From Streptomyces griseocarneus (GTDB lineage Bacteria; Actinomycetota; Actinomycetes; Streptomycetales; Streptomycetaceae): a stretch of DNA of 64,000 nt. The stretch covers positions 310,001-374,000 of the forward strand of contig PENC01000001.1 in NCBI GenBank assembly GCA_003674045.1, given 5' to 3'. The translations under genes and the position numbers were made by a program. The notes under the pieces are model-generated. The model was not told where the DNA came from. It was given only the letters and a program-made list of their open reading frames with translations, and ran no database searches. Positions 26,214 to 34,908 of this stretch are shown here, piece by piece. How positions within the stretch are numbered: the first letter of the stretch is position 1; each line of letters starts with the position of its first letter.

Positions 26214-27371
26214 TCAACAAGCCGCCGGCAAGGCCTTCGCATCGCGGGCCAAGGCCGTCAGCCGGGAGATGGCCCGGAAGTACTTCTTGCGGTAGCCGCC
26301 CGCGAGCATCTCCTCGCTGAAGATCTCGCCGAACGGGCGGCCCGACGCCAGGACCGGTATCTCGCGGTCGTACAGCCGGTCCGCCAGGACCACCAGCCGC
26401 AGTGCCGTCGACTGGTCCGGCACCGGCTCCACGCCGGTGAGGCAGACCGCCGTTATGTCGTCGCACATGGCGCCGTAGCGGCTCGGGTGGACCTTGGAAA
26501 GGTGGTCGAGGAGCGCGGGGAAGGCATCGAGCGAGGCACCCGGTGTCGCGTGTGCGGCGCGGGTGACGACGTCGTCGCCGAAGGGGGCGGGAGCCTCCGG
26601 CAGCCCGCGGTGACGGTAGTCCTCGCCGTCTATGCGCAGCGGGCGGAAGTGCGCGGACAGCCCCTGGATCTCGCGCAGGAAGTCGGCGGCGGCGAAGCGG
26701 CCCTCGCCCAGCTTGCCCGGCAGCGTGTTGGAGGTGGCGGCCAGCGCCACGCCCGCGTCCACGAGCTTGCTCAGCAGCGAGGAGACCAGCACGGTGTCGC
26801 CCGGGTCGTCCAGCTCGAACTCGTCTATGCACAGCAGCTTGTGCCCGCTGAGGGTCTGCACGGTCTGCTGGAAGCCCAGCGCGCCGACGAGGTTGGTCAG
26901 CTCCACGAACGTGCCGAACGCCTTCTGCTCCGGCGCGGCGGGGGTGGCGTGCCACAGGGAGGCCAGCAGGTGGGTCTTGCCGACGCCGTAGCCGCCGTCG
27001 AGGTAGACGCCCCGCGGGCCCGTGGCCGCGGCGGGCTTCGTCTCGCGGCGGAACCAGCGCCTGCGGCCCGTTCCGCTCGCGCCCGCCCCGCCCAGGCCGG
27101 CCGCGAAGCCGTCCAGTATGCCTACGGCCTCCGCCTGGCTGGGCTGCTTGGCGTCCGGTATGTAGTTCGCGAAGCGCACCGAGTCGAAGCGCGGCGGGGG
27201 CACCATCTCGGCGACCAGACGGTCGGCCGGCACGTGCGGGGCGCGCGAGGTCAGGGCGACGGGGGAACCGGTGCCCTGCCGGGGTATCGGGCCGGACGCG
27301 TCGGCCGGTCCCGTTGCGGGAGTGGCTGCCGGGGCTGTCGCGCCGGAAGCGGATGCAGTGGAGGGTGACAC
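26214..27371 (-). CDS. zapE: ZapE/AFG1-like AAA ATPase
   Basis: A 385-residue AFG1-type ATPase, in E. coli a Z-ring-associated cell-division protein (ZapE). After an Ala/Thr/Ser-rich low-complexity start, Walker A is GGYGVGKTHLL and Walker B LLCIDEFELDDPGD, followed by sensor residues ATSNTLP and the FLREIQG family block. The cytosolic protein probably acts at the division membrane, but its role in Streptomyces is inferred. The GTG at 27371 is the best start (MSPSTASASG); no strong ribosome binding site is seen. It is divergent from the reductase gene at 27456, 84 bases away. Confidence 0.88.
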   Translation of the reverse strand: MSPSTASASGATAPAATPATGPADASGPIPRQGTGSPVALTSRAPHVPADRLVAEMVPPPRFDSVRFANYIPDAKQPSQAEAVGILDGFAAGLGGAGASGTGRRRWFRRETKPAAATGPRGVYLDGGYGVGKTHLLASLWHATPAAPEQKAFGTFVELTNLVGALGFQQTVQTLSGHKLLCIDEFELDDPGDTVLVSSLLSKLVDAGVALAATSNTLPGKLGEGRFAAADFLREIQGLSAHFRPLRIDGEDYRHRGLPEAPAPFGDDVVTRAAHATPGASLDAFPALLDHLSKVHPSRYGAMCDDITAVCLTGVEPVPDQSTALRLVVLADRLYDREIPVLASGRPFGEIFSEEMLAGGYRKKYFRAISRLTALARDAKALPAAC

Positions 27372-27455
27372 GACCGTCCAGCGTAGTCCCTCCGCGCCCG
27401 AGGGCCCCGCGGCCGAGAGGGATGTCACGCCGCGAGGCATGTCACACTGCGGCCT

Positions 27456-28253
27456 ATGCGACGCCTGTTCCCCTCCCCGCTCACCCCTGCCGAATCCGAG
27501 GACCGCACCTGGGACCTGGAAGAACTGGCGGACGCCTACGCCTACCCCGGGACCCCCGGCGGCGGCCCGGCGGCGGAGGAGCGGCCCGGCGGCGTCTGGC
27601 TGCGGGCCAACATGGTCTCGTCCCTGGACGGCGCCGCCCACCACGAGGGGCGCTCGCAGCCGCTGTCCTCCGACGCCGACATGAGGATCTTCGGCACGCT
27701 GCGGGCCCTCGCGGACGCCGTGGTGGTGGGCGCCGAGACCGTACGGCTGGAGGGCTACCGCCCCGCGCGGGCACGGGAGGCGTTCGCGGCGCGCCGTGCG
27801 GCGCTCGGCCAGGGGCCCGCGCCCGCGATCGCGATCGTGAGCGCCGGTCTCGATCTGGACTTCTCCCTTCCGCTGTTCACCGGGCCGCTGGTGCCGACCC
27901 TGGTGCTGACGGGCGCGGACGCTCCCGCGGACCGTGTGGACGCGGCCCGTGCGGCGGGCGCCGAGGTGATCGTGGCCGGCGAGGGGCGCCGGGTCGATCC
28001 CCGGCGGGTCCCGGAGGTGCTGGCCGAGCGCGGGCTGACCAGGCTGCTGACCGAGGGCGGCCCCCGCCTGCTGGGGGAGTTCGCGGCCGCCGGGGTGCTG
28101 GACGAGCTGTGTCTGTCGCTGGCCCCGCTGGTGGCCTCGGGCACCTCGCCGCGCATCGTGAGCGGCCCGCCGGTGGCGGTGCCGGAGCGGTTCGCCCTCG
28201 CGTCGATCCTCGAGGAGGCGGGTTTCCTCTTCACGCGCTACCGCAGGGCCTGA
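27456..28253 (+). CDS. RibD C-terminal (pyrimidine reductase/DHFR-like) family protein
   Basis: A 265-residue NAD(P)H-dependent reductase of the RibD_C fold. Visible landmarks are the substrate/NADPH region LRANMVSSLDGAAHHEGRS (about 48-66), FGTLRALADAVVVGAETVRLEGY and the nucleotide-binding LLTEGGPRLLGEFAAAGVLDELCLSLAPL. Stand-alone members without the deaminase half are common in actinobacteria, and their substrate need not be the riboflavin intermediate. ATG 27456 lies close to the upstream gene's divergent start and has no Shine-Dalgarno, so it may be leaderless. A hairpin at 28315-28334 follows. Confidence 0.85.
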   Translation: MRRLFPSPLTPAESEDRTWDLEELADAYAYPGTPGGGPAAEERPGGVWLRANMVSSLDGAAHHEGRSQPLSSDADMRIFGTLRALADAVVVGAETVRLEGYRPARAREAFAARRAALGQGPAPAIAIVSAGLDLDFSLPLFTGPLVPTLVLTGADAPADRVDAARAAGAEVIVAGEGRRVDPRRVPEVLAERGLTRLLTEGGPRLLGEFAAAGVLDELCLSLAPLVASGTSPRIVSGPPVAVPERFALASILEEAGFLFTRYRRA

Positions 28254-28314
28254 CGGCGTGCGGCAGCGGTGGTGGGGCGGGTTCCGGGCCGCATCCGGTC
28301 GTTTTGGATCGTTT

Positions 28315-28334
28315 CTGGACCATTTCCGGTCCAG
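28315..28334 (+). terminator. Hairpin after the reductase gene
   Basis: CTGGACC (28315-28321), loop ATTTCC, GGTCCAG (28328-28334), flanked by TTT and AAA. It sits 61 bases after the reductase stop and about 190 bases before the next gene, so it may terminate the former. Two further weak inverted repeats (CGATTG/CAATCG and TTCTGC/GCAGAA) follow before the next gene. Confidence 0.45.
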
Positions 28335-28523
28335 GAAACCCGCGTGTCGGACGATTGGGGGTCTGACAATCGGCGGAATTTTCTGCTCCGGTTACCTCTC
28401 GGTGGGCAGAATTGAGTCAGACACGCCCGCACGGGAACGTGATCGGAACAGGCGGGCCCAGGGGGGCACGCGCAGGATGGTTTCTGTCGGGCCCGGTGGC
28501 CCACGAAGAGAAGGGCTCCCACC

Positions 28524-29042
28524 GTGTTCACGAGCGTATTGATGATCGAGCAGCCGCTGTCCGCCGTAGACGTCGACTTCGTGACCACCCTCCACGACGA
28601 CCAGATGTCCTTCGTCGTCCTGATGCAGCCCAGAGGCGCCGAGGACCGGTTGCTCCGTGCCATCGACGACGTCGCGCTGGGCGAGCTGGAACAGGCCGTC
28701 CACGAGGCCGACGAGCCCGAAGGGGAGGCCGCGCGCCGTCCGGCGGCCCTGGCGCTCGAGCACTCGCTCCGCCTGCTGCGCCAGGCGGGCTGCGAGGCCG
28801 TCGGCCAGCTCGTCGACGGCCACCCGCTGGACCTGCTGCGGTCCGTCGTCGAGCAGACCCACGCCGACGAGGTGATCGTGCTGACCGCCCCGCACCTGGT
28901 CGAGGAGTTCTTCCACCGCGACTGGGCCTCCCGGGCCCGCCACAAGGTGGGCGTCCCCGTGCTCAAGCTCTACGCCCACGCCGACGAGGAAGGCAAGGAA
29001 AGCGAGGAGGACGAGGAGGGCACCGGGGCCGACACCGCCTGA
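28524..29042 (+). CDS. Conserved actinobacterial protein, universal-stress-like alpha/beta fold (function unknown)
   Basis: A 172-residue acidic cytosolic protein. It begins MFTSVLMIEQPLSAVDVDFVTTLHDDQ, has alternating strands and helices (EDRLLRAIDDVALGELEQAV, and HADEVIVLTAPHLVEEFFHRDWASRARHKVGVPVLKLYAH), and ends in a highly acidic tail. The order and the strand IVLTAPHLVEEFFHRDW recall UspA-type nucleotide-binding folds. Homologues are sometimes labelled indole-3-glycerol phosphate synthase, but the protein is too short for a TIM barrel and has none of its motifs. GTG 28524 has GAAGGG upstream. It has a 270-base upstream region with several small stem-loops. Confidence 0.75.
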   Translation: MFTSVLMIEQPLSAVDVDFVTTLHDDQMSFVVLMQPRGAEDRLLRAIDDVALGELEQAVHEADEPEGEAARRPAALALEHSLRLLRQAGCEAVGQLVDGHPLDLLRSVVEQTHADEVIVLTAPHLVEEFFHRDWASRARHKVGVPVLKLYAHADEEGKESEEDEEGTGADTA

Positions 29043-29154
29043 CGCCGTCCGGTACGGCCCTTCTCGTGCGGCCGGCACGGCTCTCGCGTGCCCTTCTTGC
29101 GCGGCCTGTACGGCCCTCGCGTGCCCTTCTCGTACCGCACGGGCCGCCTCACCG

Positions 29155-29877
29155 TCACCGCCCCGTCAGCCGCCCGTCGCTCATCGACAGCACCCGGTCC
29201 GCGTGCCCGAGCAGCGCCCTGTCGTGCGTGACCAGGACCGTCGCCGTGCGGTGCCCGCGTGTCACCTCGGCCAGCAGCTCCATGACGCGCTCGCCGCGCT
29301 CGTGGTCCAGCGCCGACGTCGGCTCGTCCACCAGCAGCACGGACGGGCCCGGGAACAGCGCGCGGGCGATGTTCACGCGCTGCCGCTCGCCCCCGGACAG
29401 CTGGTGCGGACGGCGGCGCCGCTTCGCCGCGTCCAGGCCGACGGACTCCAGCAGCTCCGCCGCGCGCGACCGGGCCCGGCGGACGCTCCCGCCCCGGAGG
29501 TGCGCCACGGCCAGCAGCTGCTCCTCCGCCGTGAGCGACGGCAGCAGATTCGCCTGCTGGAACACGATGCCGATCCGCTCGCGCCGCAGCGCCGTGCGCT
29601 CCCTGCCGCTCATCGCGGCCGCGTCCCGCCCCGCCACGAGCACCCGGCCCGCGTCGGGCCGCAACAGCGTCGCCGCGACCGCGAGCAGGCTCGACTTGCC
29701 CGAACCGGATGGTCCGGCGACCGCCACCAGCTCGCCGGGCGCCACGGCGAGCGACACCTCGTCCAGCGCCGTGAGCCTGCGATCACCATCCGGATAGGTG
29801 AGTTTCACGGCTTCCAGCGACAGAACCGGAGTGGTGGTCGCTTCCGTTTCTGTCGACAGAACAGGGGTGGTGGTCAA
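29155..29877 (-). CDS. ABC transporter ATP-binding protein (MacB/LolD type)
   Basis: A 240-residue ATPase of the lipoprotein/antimicrobial-peptide exporter class. Walker A is GPSGSGKSS, the Q-loop FQQANLLPSLTA, signature LSGGERQRVNIARAL and Walker B LLVDEPTSALD, then H-loop VLVTHD. The start is TTG 29877, overlapping the TGA of the permease gene. The first 20 residues contain an internal duplication (TTTPVLSTE then TTTPVLSLE), visible also in the DNA. It works with the FtsX-type permease encoded just upstream and is probably controlled by the divergent two-component system. Confidence 0.9.
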   Translation of the reverse strand: MTTTPVLSTETEATTTPVLSLEAVKLTYPDGDRRLTALDEVSLAVAPGELVAVAGPSGSGKSSLLAVAATLLRPDAGRVLVAGRDAAAMSGRERTALRRERIGIVFQQANLLPSLTAEEQLLAVAHLRGGSVRRARSRAAELLESVGLDAAKRRRRPHQLSGGERQRVNIARALFPGPSVLLVDEPTSALDHERGERVMELLAEVTRGHRTATVLVTHDRALLGHADRVLSMSDGRLTGR

Positions 29878-30938
29878 CGGGATGCTCCCAGCGCGGTCAG
29901 CGGATCGACGGACGTGATGCGGCGGACGGCCAGCGCGGACCCGGCCAGGCCCAGCAGGACCATCGCCGCCACCGGCACGGCCACCGTGGCCGCACCCAGT
30001 TCGAACGGCACCGCGGCGGCGGCCAGCGCCCCTCCGGCCGCGCCCGCCGCCGCGCCCAGCAGCGCCCCGGCGAGCAGGACGGCGGCCGCCTGGCCGAGGG
30101 CGTCGCGCACCAGGTAGCCACTGCTCGCGCCCACCGCCTTGAGCACAGCGACGTCGGGCCGCCGCTGCACCGTCCACACCGTGAAGAAGGCCCCCACCAC
30201 CAGGGCACTCACCACGAACAGGAATCCCTGCACGAGCTGGAGCGTGCCGTGCTCCGCCGCGTAGCCGTCGATCCCGTCCAGCGCGTCGTCCACCGGCACC
30301 GCCTCCGTGGTCCGGGCGGCGTCCCCGGACGGATTGCCGGAGCCGGTCACGGCGAGCACACTCGGCTGCCGCTGGTGGCTCACGCCCTGCCATGTCGCGA
30401 GGGTCGTCCAGACGCTGGGAGCGTGCCCGTACGCGCGATCGGCGGTGACGCCGGAGACGGACAGCTCCTCGGTACCGAGGACGACGCGGTCGCCCACCCG
30501 GATCCCGCCCTCGCGCGCCACCCGCTCGCTCACGGCCAGCTGCCCGTCACCGGGAGCCGCACCGGACAGCAGCGCGGGCCGCAGCCGGGCGGGCGTGCCC
30601 AACGCGCTCACCGACGTCGCCTTGCCGTGGGCCGTCAGCCGCGTCATCGCGACGCCCAGCAGCTCGGCGGCCCTGACTCCCGGTGCCGCCTGCCATGCCC
30701 GGAGCTGCCGCTCGTCGACCGAGCTGTTGCCGAACGACACCTCGGGCTCCGCCCCGGGGGGAGCGCCGAAGACGATCCGGTCCACCGGCAGGCCCGCGAC
30801 GGCCGACGTCGCCTCGCGGGCCAGCCCGCCGGTGAGGCCGTAGAGGAAGACCACCAGGGTGGTGATGAGCGCGACGACCGTGCCCATGAGGGCGAACCGC
30901 CCCTTGGCGAAACGGATGTCACGGAACGCGACGAACAA
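29874..30938 (-). CDS. FtsX/MacB-type ABC transporter permease
   Basis: A 354-residue permease with the classic topology: one N-terminal helix (FALMGTVVALITTLVVFLYGL), a large extracytoplasmic domain (about 40-225), then three helices at the C-terminus with the FtsX motif VQRRPDVAVLKAVGASSGYL and ending RRITSVDPLTALGASR. Such units export or extract lipoproteins or peptides, or act as mechanotransmitters, rather than import. The start is TTG 30938 with GGGAGGG upstream. The gene is divergent from the histidine-kinase gene across a 185-base control region. Confidence 0.9.
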   Translation of the reverse strand: MFVAFRDIRFAKGRFALMGTVVALITTLVVFLYGLTGGLAREATSAVAGLPVDRIVFGAPPGAEPEVSFGNSSVDERQLRAWQAAPGVRAAELLGVAMTRLTAHGKATSVSALGTPARLRPALLSGAAPGDGQLAVSERVAREGGIRVGDRVVLGTEELSVSGVTADRAYGHAPSVWTTLATWQGVSHQRQPSVLAVTGSGNPSGDAARTTEAVPVDDALDGIDGYAAEHGTLQLVQGFLFVVSALVVGAFFTVWTVQRRPDVAVLKAVGASSGYLVRDALGQAAAVLLAGALLGAAAGAAGGALAAAAVPFELGAATVAVPVAAMVLLGLAGSALAVRRITSVDPLTALGASR

Positions 30939-31048
30939 GGAACCCTCCCGGGGCTCTGGCCAGAACGTCTCCCACCCTCCCGCGCGCGGCCCGCCCCGCC
31001 ATCAGGGCAAGGAGTGGTCTCCGCCCCGCACATCCGATGCACCCGGAA

Positions 31049-31066
31049 ATCAATCGAACGGTTGAT
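31049..31066. promoter_or_regulatory. Inverted repeat between the ABC transporter and two-component genes
   Basis: ATCAA-N8-TTGAT with a partly matched core (TCGAACGG) lies between the divergent permease and kinase genes, about 58 bases upstream of the kinase start. It is the best candidate for a response-regulator site in this region, but the arms are short. Confidence 0.3.
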
Positions 31067-31123
31067 GGCCCGCAGGAGCCCATGGGCGAGGAGGTCACCG
31101 GCGCGGGCCGTACGCTCGATGGG

Positions 31124-32347
31124 GTGAACCCGAGCAGCAGCCCCACCCCGGAGACGTCGCCCACGCGCGCGCACGCGCGTGCCGCCGAGGAGGCTCCTTC
31201 GCTGCGGCTGGTCCAGCTCGCTCTGCACGGGGCCTTCTCCGTGCTGCTCGCCGTCGCCCTCGCGCCCGCGGTCGCCGGGGCCAAACCTCCGACAGCGCTC
31301 GTTCCCGGCCTCGCGCTGGCCGCCGTCTACGGCCTGGGTGCCGTCCGAGGCGGGGCGCGGGGGTCGCGCGCCTGGCTCGCCGCCGTCACCGCCCTGTGGC
31401 TCGCGCTCCTCGCGCTCGACCCCGGGGCGAGCTATGTCGCGTTCCCGCTGTTCTTCCTCTTCCTGCACGCGCTCCCGATCCGCTGGTCCCTGCCCGCCGT
31501 GGCCGCCGCCACGGGTGCCGTCGTCGCCGCGCAGGCCACCACGCCGGGCGGGCTCACCGCGGCGAAGGTGATCGGCCCGGCCGCCGGGGCCGCGGTTGCC
31601 GTCCTCACCGCGTACGGCTACGCCGCGCTCTACCGCGAGACCCGCCGCCGCCAGCGCCTGATCGACGATCTCGTGCAGACGCGGGACGAGCTCGCCGCCG
31701 CACAGCGGGAGGCCGGGCGGCTCGCCGAGCGGCAACGGCTCGCCCGCGAGATCCACGACACCCTCGCCCAGGGGCTGTCCAGCATCGTCCTCCTCGCCCG
31801 CGCCGCCGAGACCGCCGATCCCGAGGCGGCACGCGCGCGCATGCGTGAGGTCGGCCGTACGGCTTCCGACAACCTCGCCGAGGCCCGCCGCTTCGTCCAG
31901 GCGCTCACCCCGCCCGCCCTGGAGGACACCCCGCTGCCCGAGGCGCTGCGCCGCGTCACCGCCCGCACCGTGCCCACCGCCGCCTTCCACCTCGACGGCG
32001 AGCCCCGCGCGCTGCCGGTCGAGAGCGAGGTGGCCCTGCTGCGCCTCACGCAGGAGGCGCTCGCCAACGTGGCCCGTCACGCGCGCGCCGCCCGCGCCGC
32101 CGTGACCCTCGCCTACCTCGACGGTCAGGTGACCCTCGACATCTACGACGACGGTGTCGGCTTCGCCCCGGGCGCCGGGCCCGCCGACGGGCGCAGGACC
32201 TTCGGCCTGCACGGCATGCGCGAACGCATCGCCGAGCTCGGTGGCACCTTCACCGTGGAGTCCGCGCCGGGCGAGGGCACGGCCGTCGCCGTGACGCTGC
32301 CCGTGCCCGCACTCCACGACGCCCCGGTGAAGGAGGCCGCCGCGTGA
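31124..32347 (+). CDS. Sensor histidine kinase (NarL-system type, HisKA_3)
   Basis: A 407-residue membrane kinase. The N-terminal third has about five hydrophobic helices (for example LALHGAFSVLLAVALAPAVAG, LVPGLALAAVYGLGAV, WLAAVTALWLALLAL and YVAFPLFFLFLHALPI). A coiled-coil leads to the HisKA_3 dimerisation motif REIHDTLAQGLSSIV with phosphorylated His211, and the ATPase domain has EALANVARHARA, DDGVGF and GLHGMRERI. The frame is open upstream to 31037; I chose GTG 31124, because TACGCT about 8 bases before it looks like a -10 for a leaderless message. It overlaps the regulator gene by 4 bases. Confidence 0.9.
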   Translation: MNPSSSPTPETSPTRAHARAAEEAPSLRLVQLALHGAFSVLLAVALAPAVAGAKPPTALVPGLALAAVYGLGAVRGGARGSRAWLAAVTALWLALLALDPGASYVAFPLFFLFLHALPIRWSLPAVAAATGAVVAAQATTPGGLTAAKVIGPAAGAAVAVLTAYGYAALYRETRRRQRLIDDLVQTRDELAAAQREAGRLAERQRLAREIHDTLAQGLSSIVLLARAAETADPEAARARMREVGRTASDNLAEARRFVQALTPPALEDTPLPEALRRVTARTVPTAAFHLDGEPRALPVESEVALLRLTQEALANVARHARAARAAVTLAYLDGQVTLDIYDDGVGFAPGAGPADGRRTFGLHGMRERIAELGGTFTVESAPGEGTAVAVTLPVPALHDAPVKEAAA

Positions 32348-32973
32348 TCCGCGTCCTCCTGGTCGACGACCACCCCGTGGTGCGGCGCGGGCTGCGTGCC
32401 CTGGTCGACGAGCTGCCCGGCGTGACGGCCGTCGGCGAGGCCGCCGACGGGGCCGAGGCCCTGCGCCTCCTCGACGACGGGGCTCGGCCGGACGTGGTGC
32501 TGATGGACCTCCAGATGGGCACCGGGATGCACGGCGTCGAGGCCACCCGCCGCATCACCGCACTACCGGACCCGCCCGCCGTGCTGATCCTCACCACCTA
32601 CAGCACCGACGCCGACATCCTCGCCGCCGTCGAGGCCGGAGCGACCGGCTACCTCCTGAAGGACGCGCCCCCGGAGGAGCTGGCCGCGGCCGTCCACGCC
32701 GCGGCCCGGGGCGAGACCGTCCTCGCCCCGCCCGTCGCGGCGCGCCTCCTGGGCCGCGTCCGGGCCGGACGGCCCGCCCTGTCGCCCCGCGAGACCGAGA
32801 TCCTGGGCCTGCTCGCCGAGGGCCTGGCCAACAAGCAGATCTCCCGGCGCCTGTTCATCAGCGAGGCCACGGTGAAGACCCACCTCGTGCACATCTACGG
32901 CAAGCTCGGCGTGGACAGCCGCACCGCCGCCATCGCGGCGGGCCTCGCCGCCGGTCTGATCCGCCCGGTATGA
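32344..32973 (+). CDS. NarL/FixJ-family response regulator
   Basis: A 209-residue regulator with a receiver domain (acidic pair Asp8-Asp9, phosphoacceptor Asp55 in VVLMDLQM, then the conserved TTY and K in LKDA) and a LuxR-type helix-turn-helix (LSPRETEILGLLAEGLANKQISRRLFISEATVKTHL). The GTG start overlaps the kinase stop (GTGA), so both are made together. The nearest target candidate is the divergent ABC exporter, as in similar kinase/transporter pairs. Confidence 0.93.
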   Translation: MIRVLLVDDHPVVRRGLRALVDELPGVTAVGEAADGAEALRLLDDGARPDVVLMDLQMGTGMHGVEATRRITALPDPPAVLILTTYSTDADILAAVEAGATGYLLKDAPPEELAAAVHAAARGETVLAPPVAARLLGRVRAGRPALSPRETEILGLLAEGLANKQISRRLFISEATVKTHLVHIYGKLGVDSRTAAIAAGLAAGLIRPV

Positions 32974-33078
32974 GGTGGAAGGTACCGCTATGGGGCGGCC
33001 GAGGGCAGGACTGTCGGCGCCGGGTGCAACAATCGGGCCTGTAGCTTGATCCGGACCCGACCCCAGGGAGCACCGCAC

Positions 33079-34473
33079 ATGACACCGGCCGTCCCCACGA
33101 CGATGGACCGACCGCACTTCATCGGCATCGGCGGCGCCGGCATGTCGGGCATCGCGAAGATCCTCGCCCAGCGCGGCGCGCACGTCGCGGGCAGCGATGC
33201 CAAGGAGTCCGCGACCGCCGAGGCCCTGCGCGCCCTGGGCGCGACCGTGCACATCGGCCACGCCGCGGACCACCTCGCGCAGGACGCCACCTGCGTCGTC
33301 GTCTCCAGCGCCATCCGCGCCGACAACCCCGAGCTGGTGGCCGCCGCCGAGCGCGGCATCCCCGTCGTGCACCGCTCGGACGCGCTCGCCGGGCTGATGG
33401 AGGGCCTGCGCCCGATCGCCGTCGCCGGCACGCACGGCAAGACGACCACGACCTCGATGCTCGCGGTCTCCCTCGACGCCCTCGGCCTCGACCCGTCGTA
33501 CGCCATCGGCGGCGACCTCGATGCCCCCGGCTCCAACGCCCGGCACGGCGCGGGCGAGATCTTCGTGGCCGAGGCGGACGAGAGCGACCGCAGCTTCCAC
33601 AAGTACGCGCCCGAGGTCGCGATCATCCTCAATGTGGAGCTGGACCACCACGCGAACTACGCGTCGATGGACGAGATCTACGAGTCCTTCGACACCTTCG
33701 TCGGCCGGATCCGCCCGGGCGGCACGCTCGTCGTCGCCGCCGACCAGGCGGGCGCGCGCGAGCTGACCGAGCGCGTCTCCGGCCGCTACGACATCGAGGT
33801 CGTCACCTACGGCGAGGCCGAGGACGCCGACGTCCGTGTGCTCAAGGTCAACCCGCGCGGCCTGACCAGCGAGGTCACCGTCCTCATCGACGGCAAGATG
33901 CTCACCTTCACCGTCTCCGTCCCCGGCCGGCACTACGCGCACAACGCCGTCGCCGCCCTCGCCGCGGGCGTGGCCCTCGGCCTGCCGCTGCACAACCTCG
34001 CCTCCGCGCTCGGGAAGTACACCGGCGTCAAGCGCCGCCTCCAGCTCAAGGGCGAGGCGAACGGCGTCCAGGTCATCGACTCCTACGCCCACCACCCGAC
34101 CGAGATGACCGCCGACCTGGAGGCCATCCGGGGCGCCGCCGACGGCGCCCGCATCCTCGTCGTCTTCCAGCCGCACCTCTTCAGCCGCACCCAGGAGCTC
34201 GGCACCGAGATGGGCGAGGCGCTCGCCCTCGCGGACTCCTCCGTCGTCCTGGACATCTACCCGGCCCGCGAGGACCCGGTCCCGGGCATCACCAGCACCC
34301 TGATCATCGACGCGGCCCTCGCCAAGGGCGCCGACGTCCGCCCCGAGCACGACATGGCCGCCGTGCCCGACGTGATCGCGGGAATGGCCAGGCCCGGTGA
34401 TCTCGTTCTGACCATGGGCGCGGGCGACGTGACCGACCTCGGTCCGCGCATCCTCGCCCGCCTGGAGAGCTGA
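33079..34473 (+). CDS. murC: UDP-N-acetylmuramate--L-alanine ligase
   Basis: MurC adds the first amino acid, L-alanine, to UDP-MurNAc in cytosolic peptidoglycan-precursor synthesis. The 464-residue product has the UDP-binding GIGGAGMSGIA motif (15-25), the ATP P-loop GTHGKTTTTSM at about 118-128, the EADESDRSF and NVELDHHANY metal/substrate blocks, and DSYAHHPTEM near the C-terminal domain. ATG 33079 has GGGAG at good spacing. It stands apart from the dcw cluster, as in other Streptomyces, and is followed by msrB after 22 bases. Confidence 0.96.
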   Translation: MTPAVPTTMDRPHFIGIGGAGMSGIAKILAQRGAHVAGSDAKESATAEALRALGATVHIGHAADHLAQDATCVVVSSAIRADNPELVAAAERGIPVVHRSDALAGLMEGLRPIAVAGTHGKTTTTSMLAVSLDALGLDPSYAIGGDLDAPGSNARHGAGEIFVAEADESDRSFHKYAPEVAIILNVELDHHANYASMDEIYESFDTFVGRIRPGGTLVVAADQAGARELTERVSGRYDIEVVTYGEAEDADVRVLKVNPRGLTSEVTVLIDGKMLTFTVSVPGRHYAHNAVAALAAGVALGLPLHNLASALGKYTGVKRRLQLKGEANGVQVIDSYAHHPTEMTADLEAIRGAADGARILVVFQPHLFSRTQELGTEMGEALALADSSVVLDIYPAREDPVPGITSTLIIDAALAKGADVRPEHDMAAVPDVIAGMARPGDLVLTMGAGDVTDLGPRILARLES

Positions 34474-34495
34474 CGAACTGCCCGGGAGGGGCGAG

Positions 34496-34903
34496 ATGGC
34501 GTACGAGGTCGACAAGCCGGACGAGCAGTGGCGCGCGGAGCTGACCCCGGCGGAGTACCAGGTGCTCCGCCGAGCGGGCACGGAGCCCGCGTTCCGCGGG
34601 GAGTACACGGACACCACGACCGCGGGCGTCTACGCCTGCCGGGCCTGCGGGGCGGAGCTCTTCCGCTCCACGGAGAAGTTCGCGAGCCACTGCGGCTGGC
34701 CGAGCTTCTTCGACCCGAAGGACTCGTCGGCGGTGGAACTGATCGAGGACCGGTCGCACGGGATGATCCGGACCGAGGTGCGGTGCGCCCGGTGCGGCTC
34801 GCACCTGGGCCACGTCTTCGAGGGCGAGGGCTACCCCACGCCCACGGACCAGCGTTACTGCATCAACTCCATTTCCCTCCGGCTGCACCCCGCGGAGAGC
34901 TGA
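34496..34903 (+). CDS. msrB: Peptide-methionine (R)-S-oxide reductase
   Basis: MsrB repairs methionine-R-sulfoxide in oxidised proteins using thioredoxin. The 135-residue protein has the zinc-binding cysteine pairs Cys48/Cys51 and Cys97/Cys100 and the catalytic Cys122 in RYCINSISL; HCGWPSFFDP is the substrate loop. It begins with GGGAGGGGCG just upstream and follows murC closely, so they may be co-transcribed. It is convergent with treZ, only 5 bases away, with no clear terminator between. Confidence 0.96.
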   Translation: MAYEVDKPDEQWRAELTPAEYQVLRRAGTEPAFRGEYTDTTTAGVYACRACGAELFRSTEKFASHCGWPSFFDPKDSSAVELIEDRSHGMIRTEVRCARCGSHLGHVFEGEGYPTPTDQRYCINSISLRLHPAES

Positions 34904-34908
34904 CCGCG

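Noticed and set aside
28524..29042. Indole-3-glycerol phosphate synthase
   Set aside because: The protein is 172 residues and lacks TIM-barrel and TrpC motifs; I treat that label as a database error.
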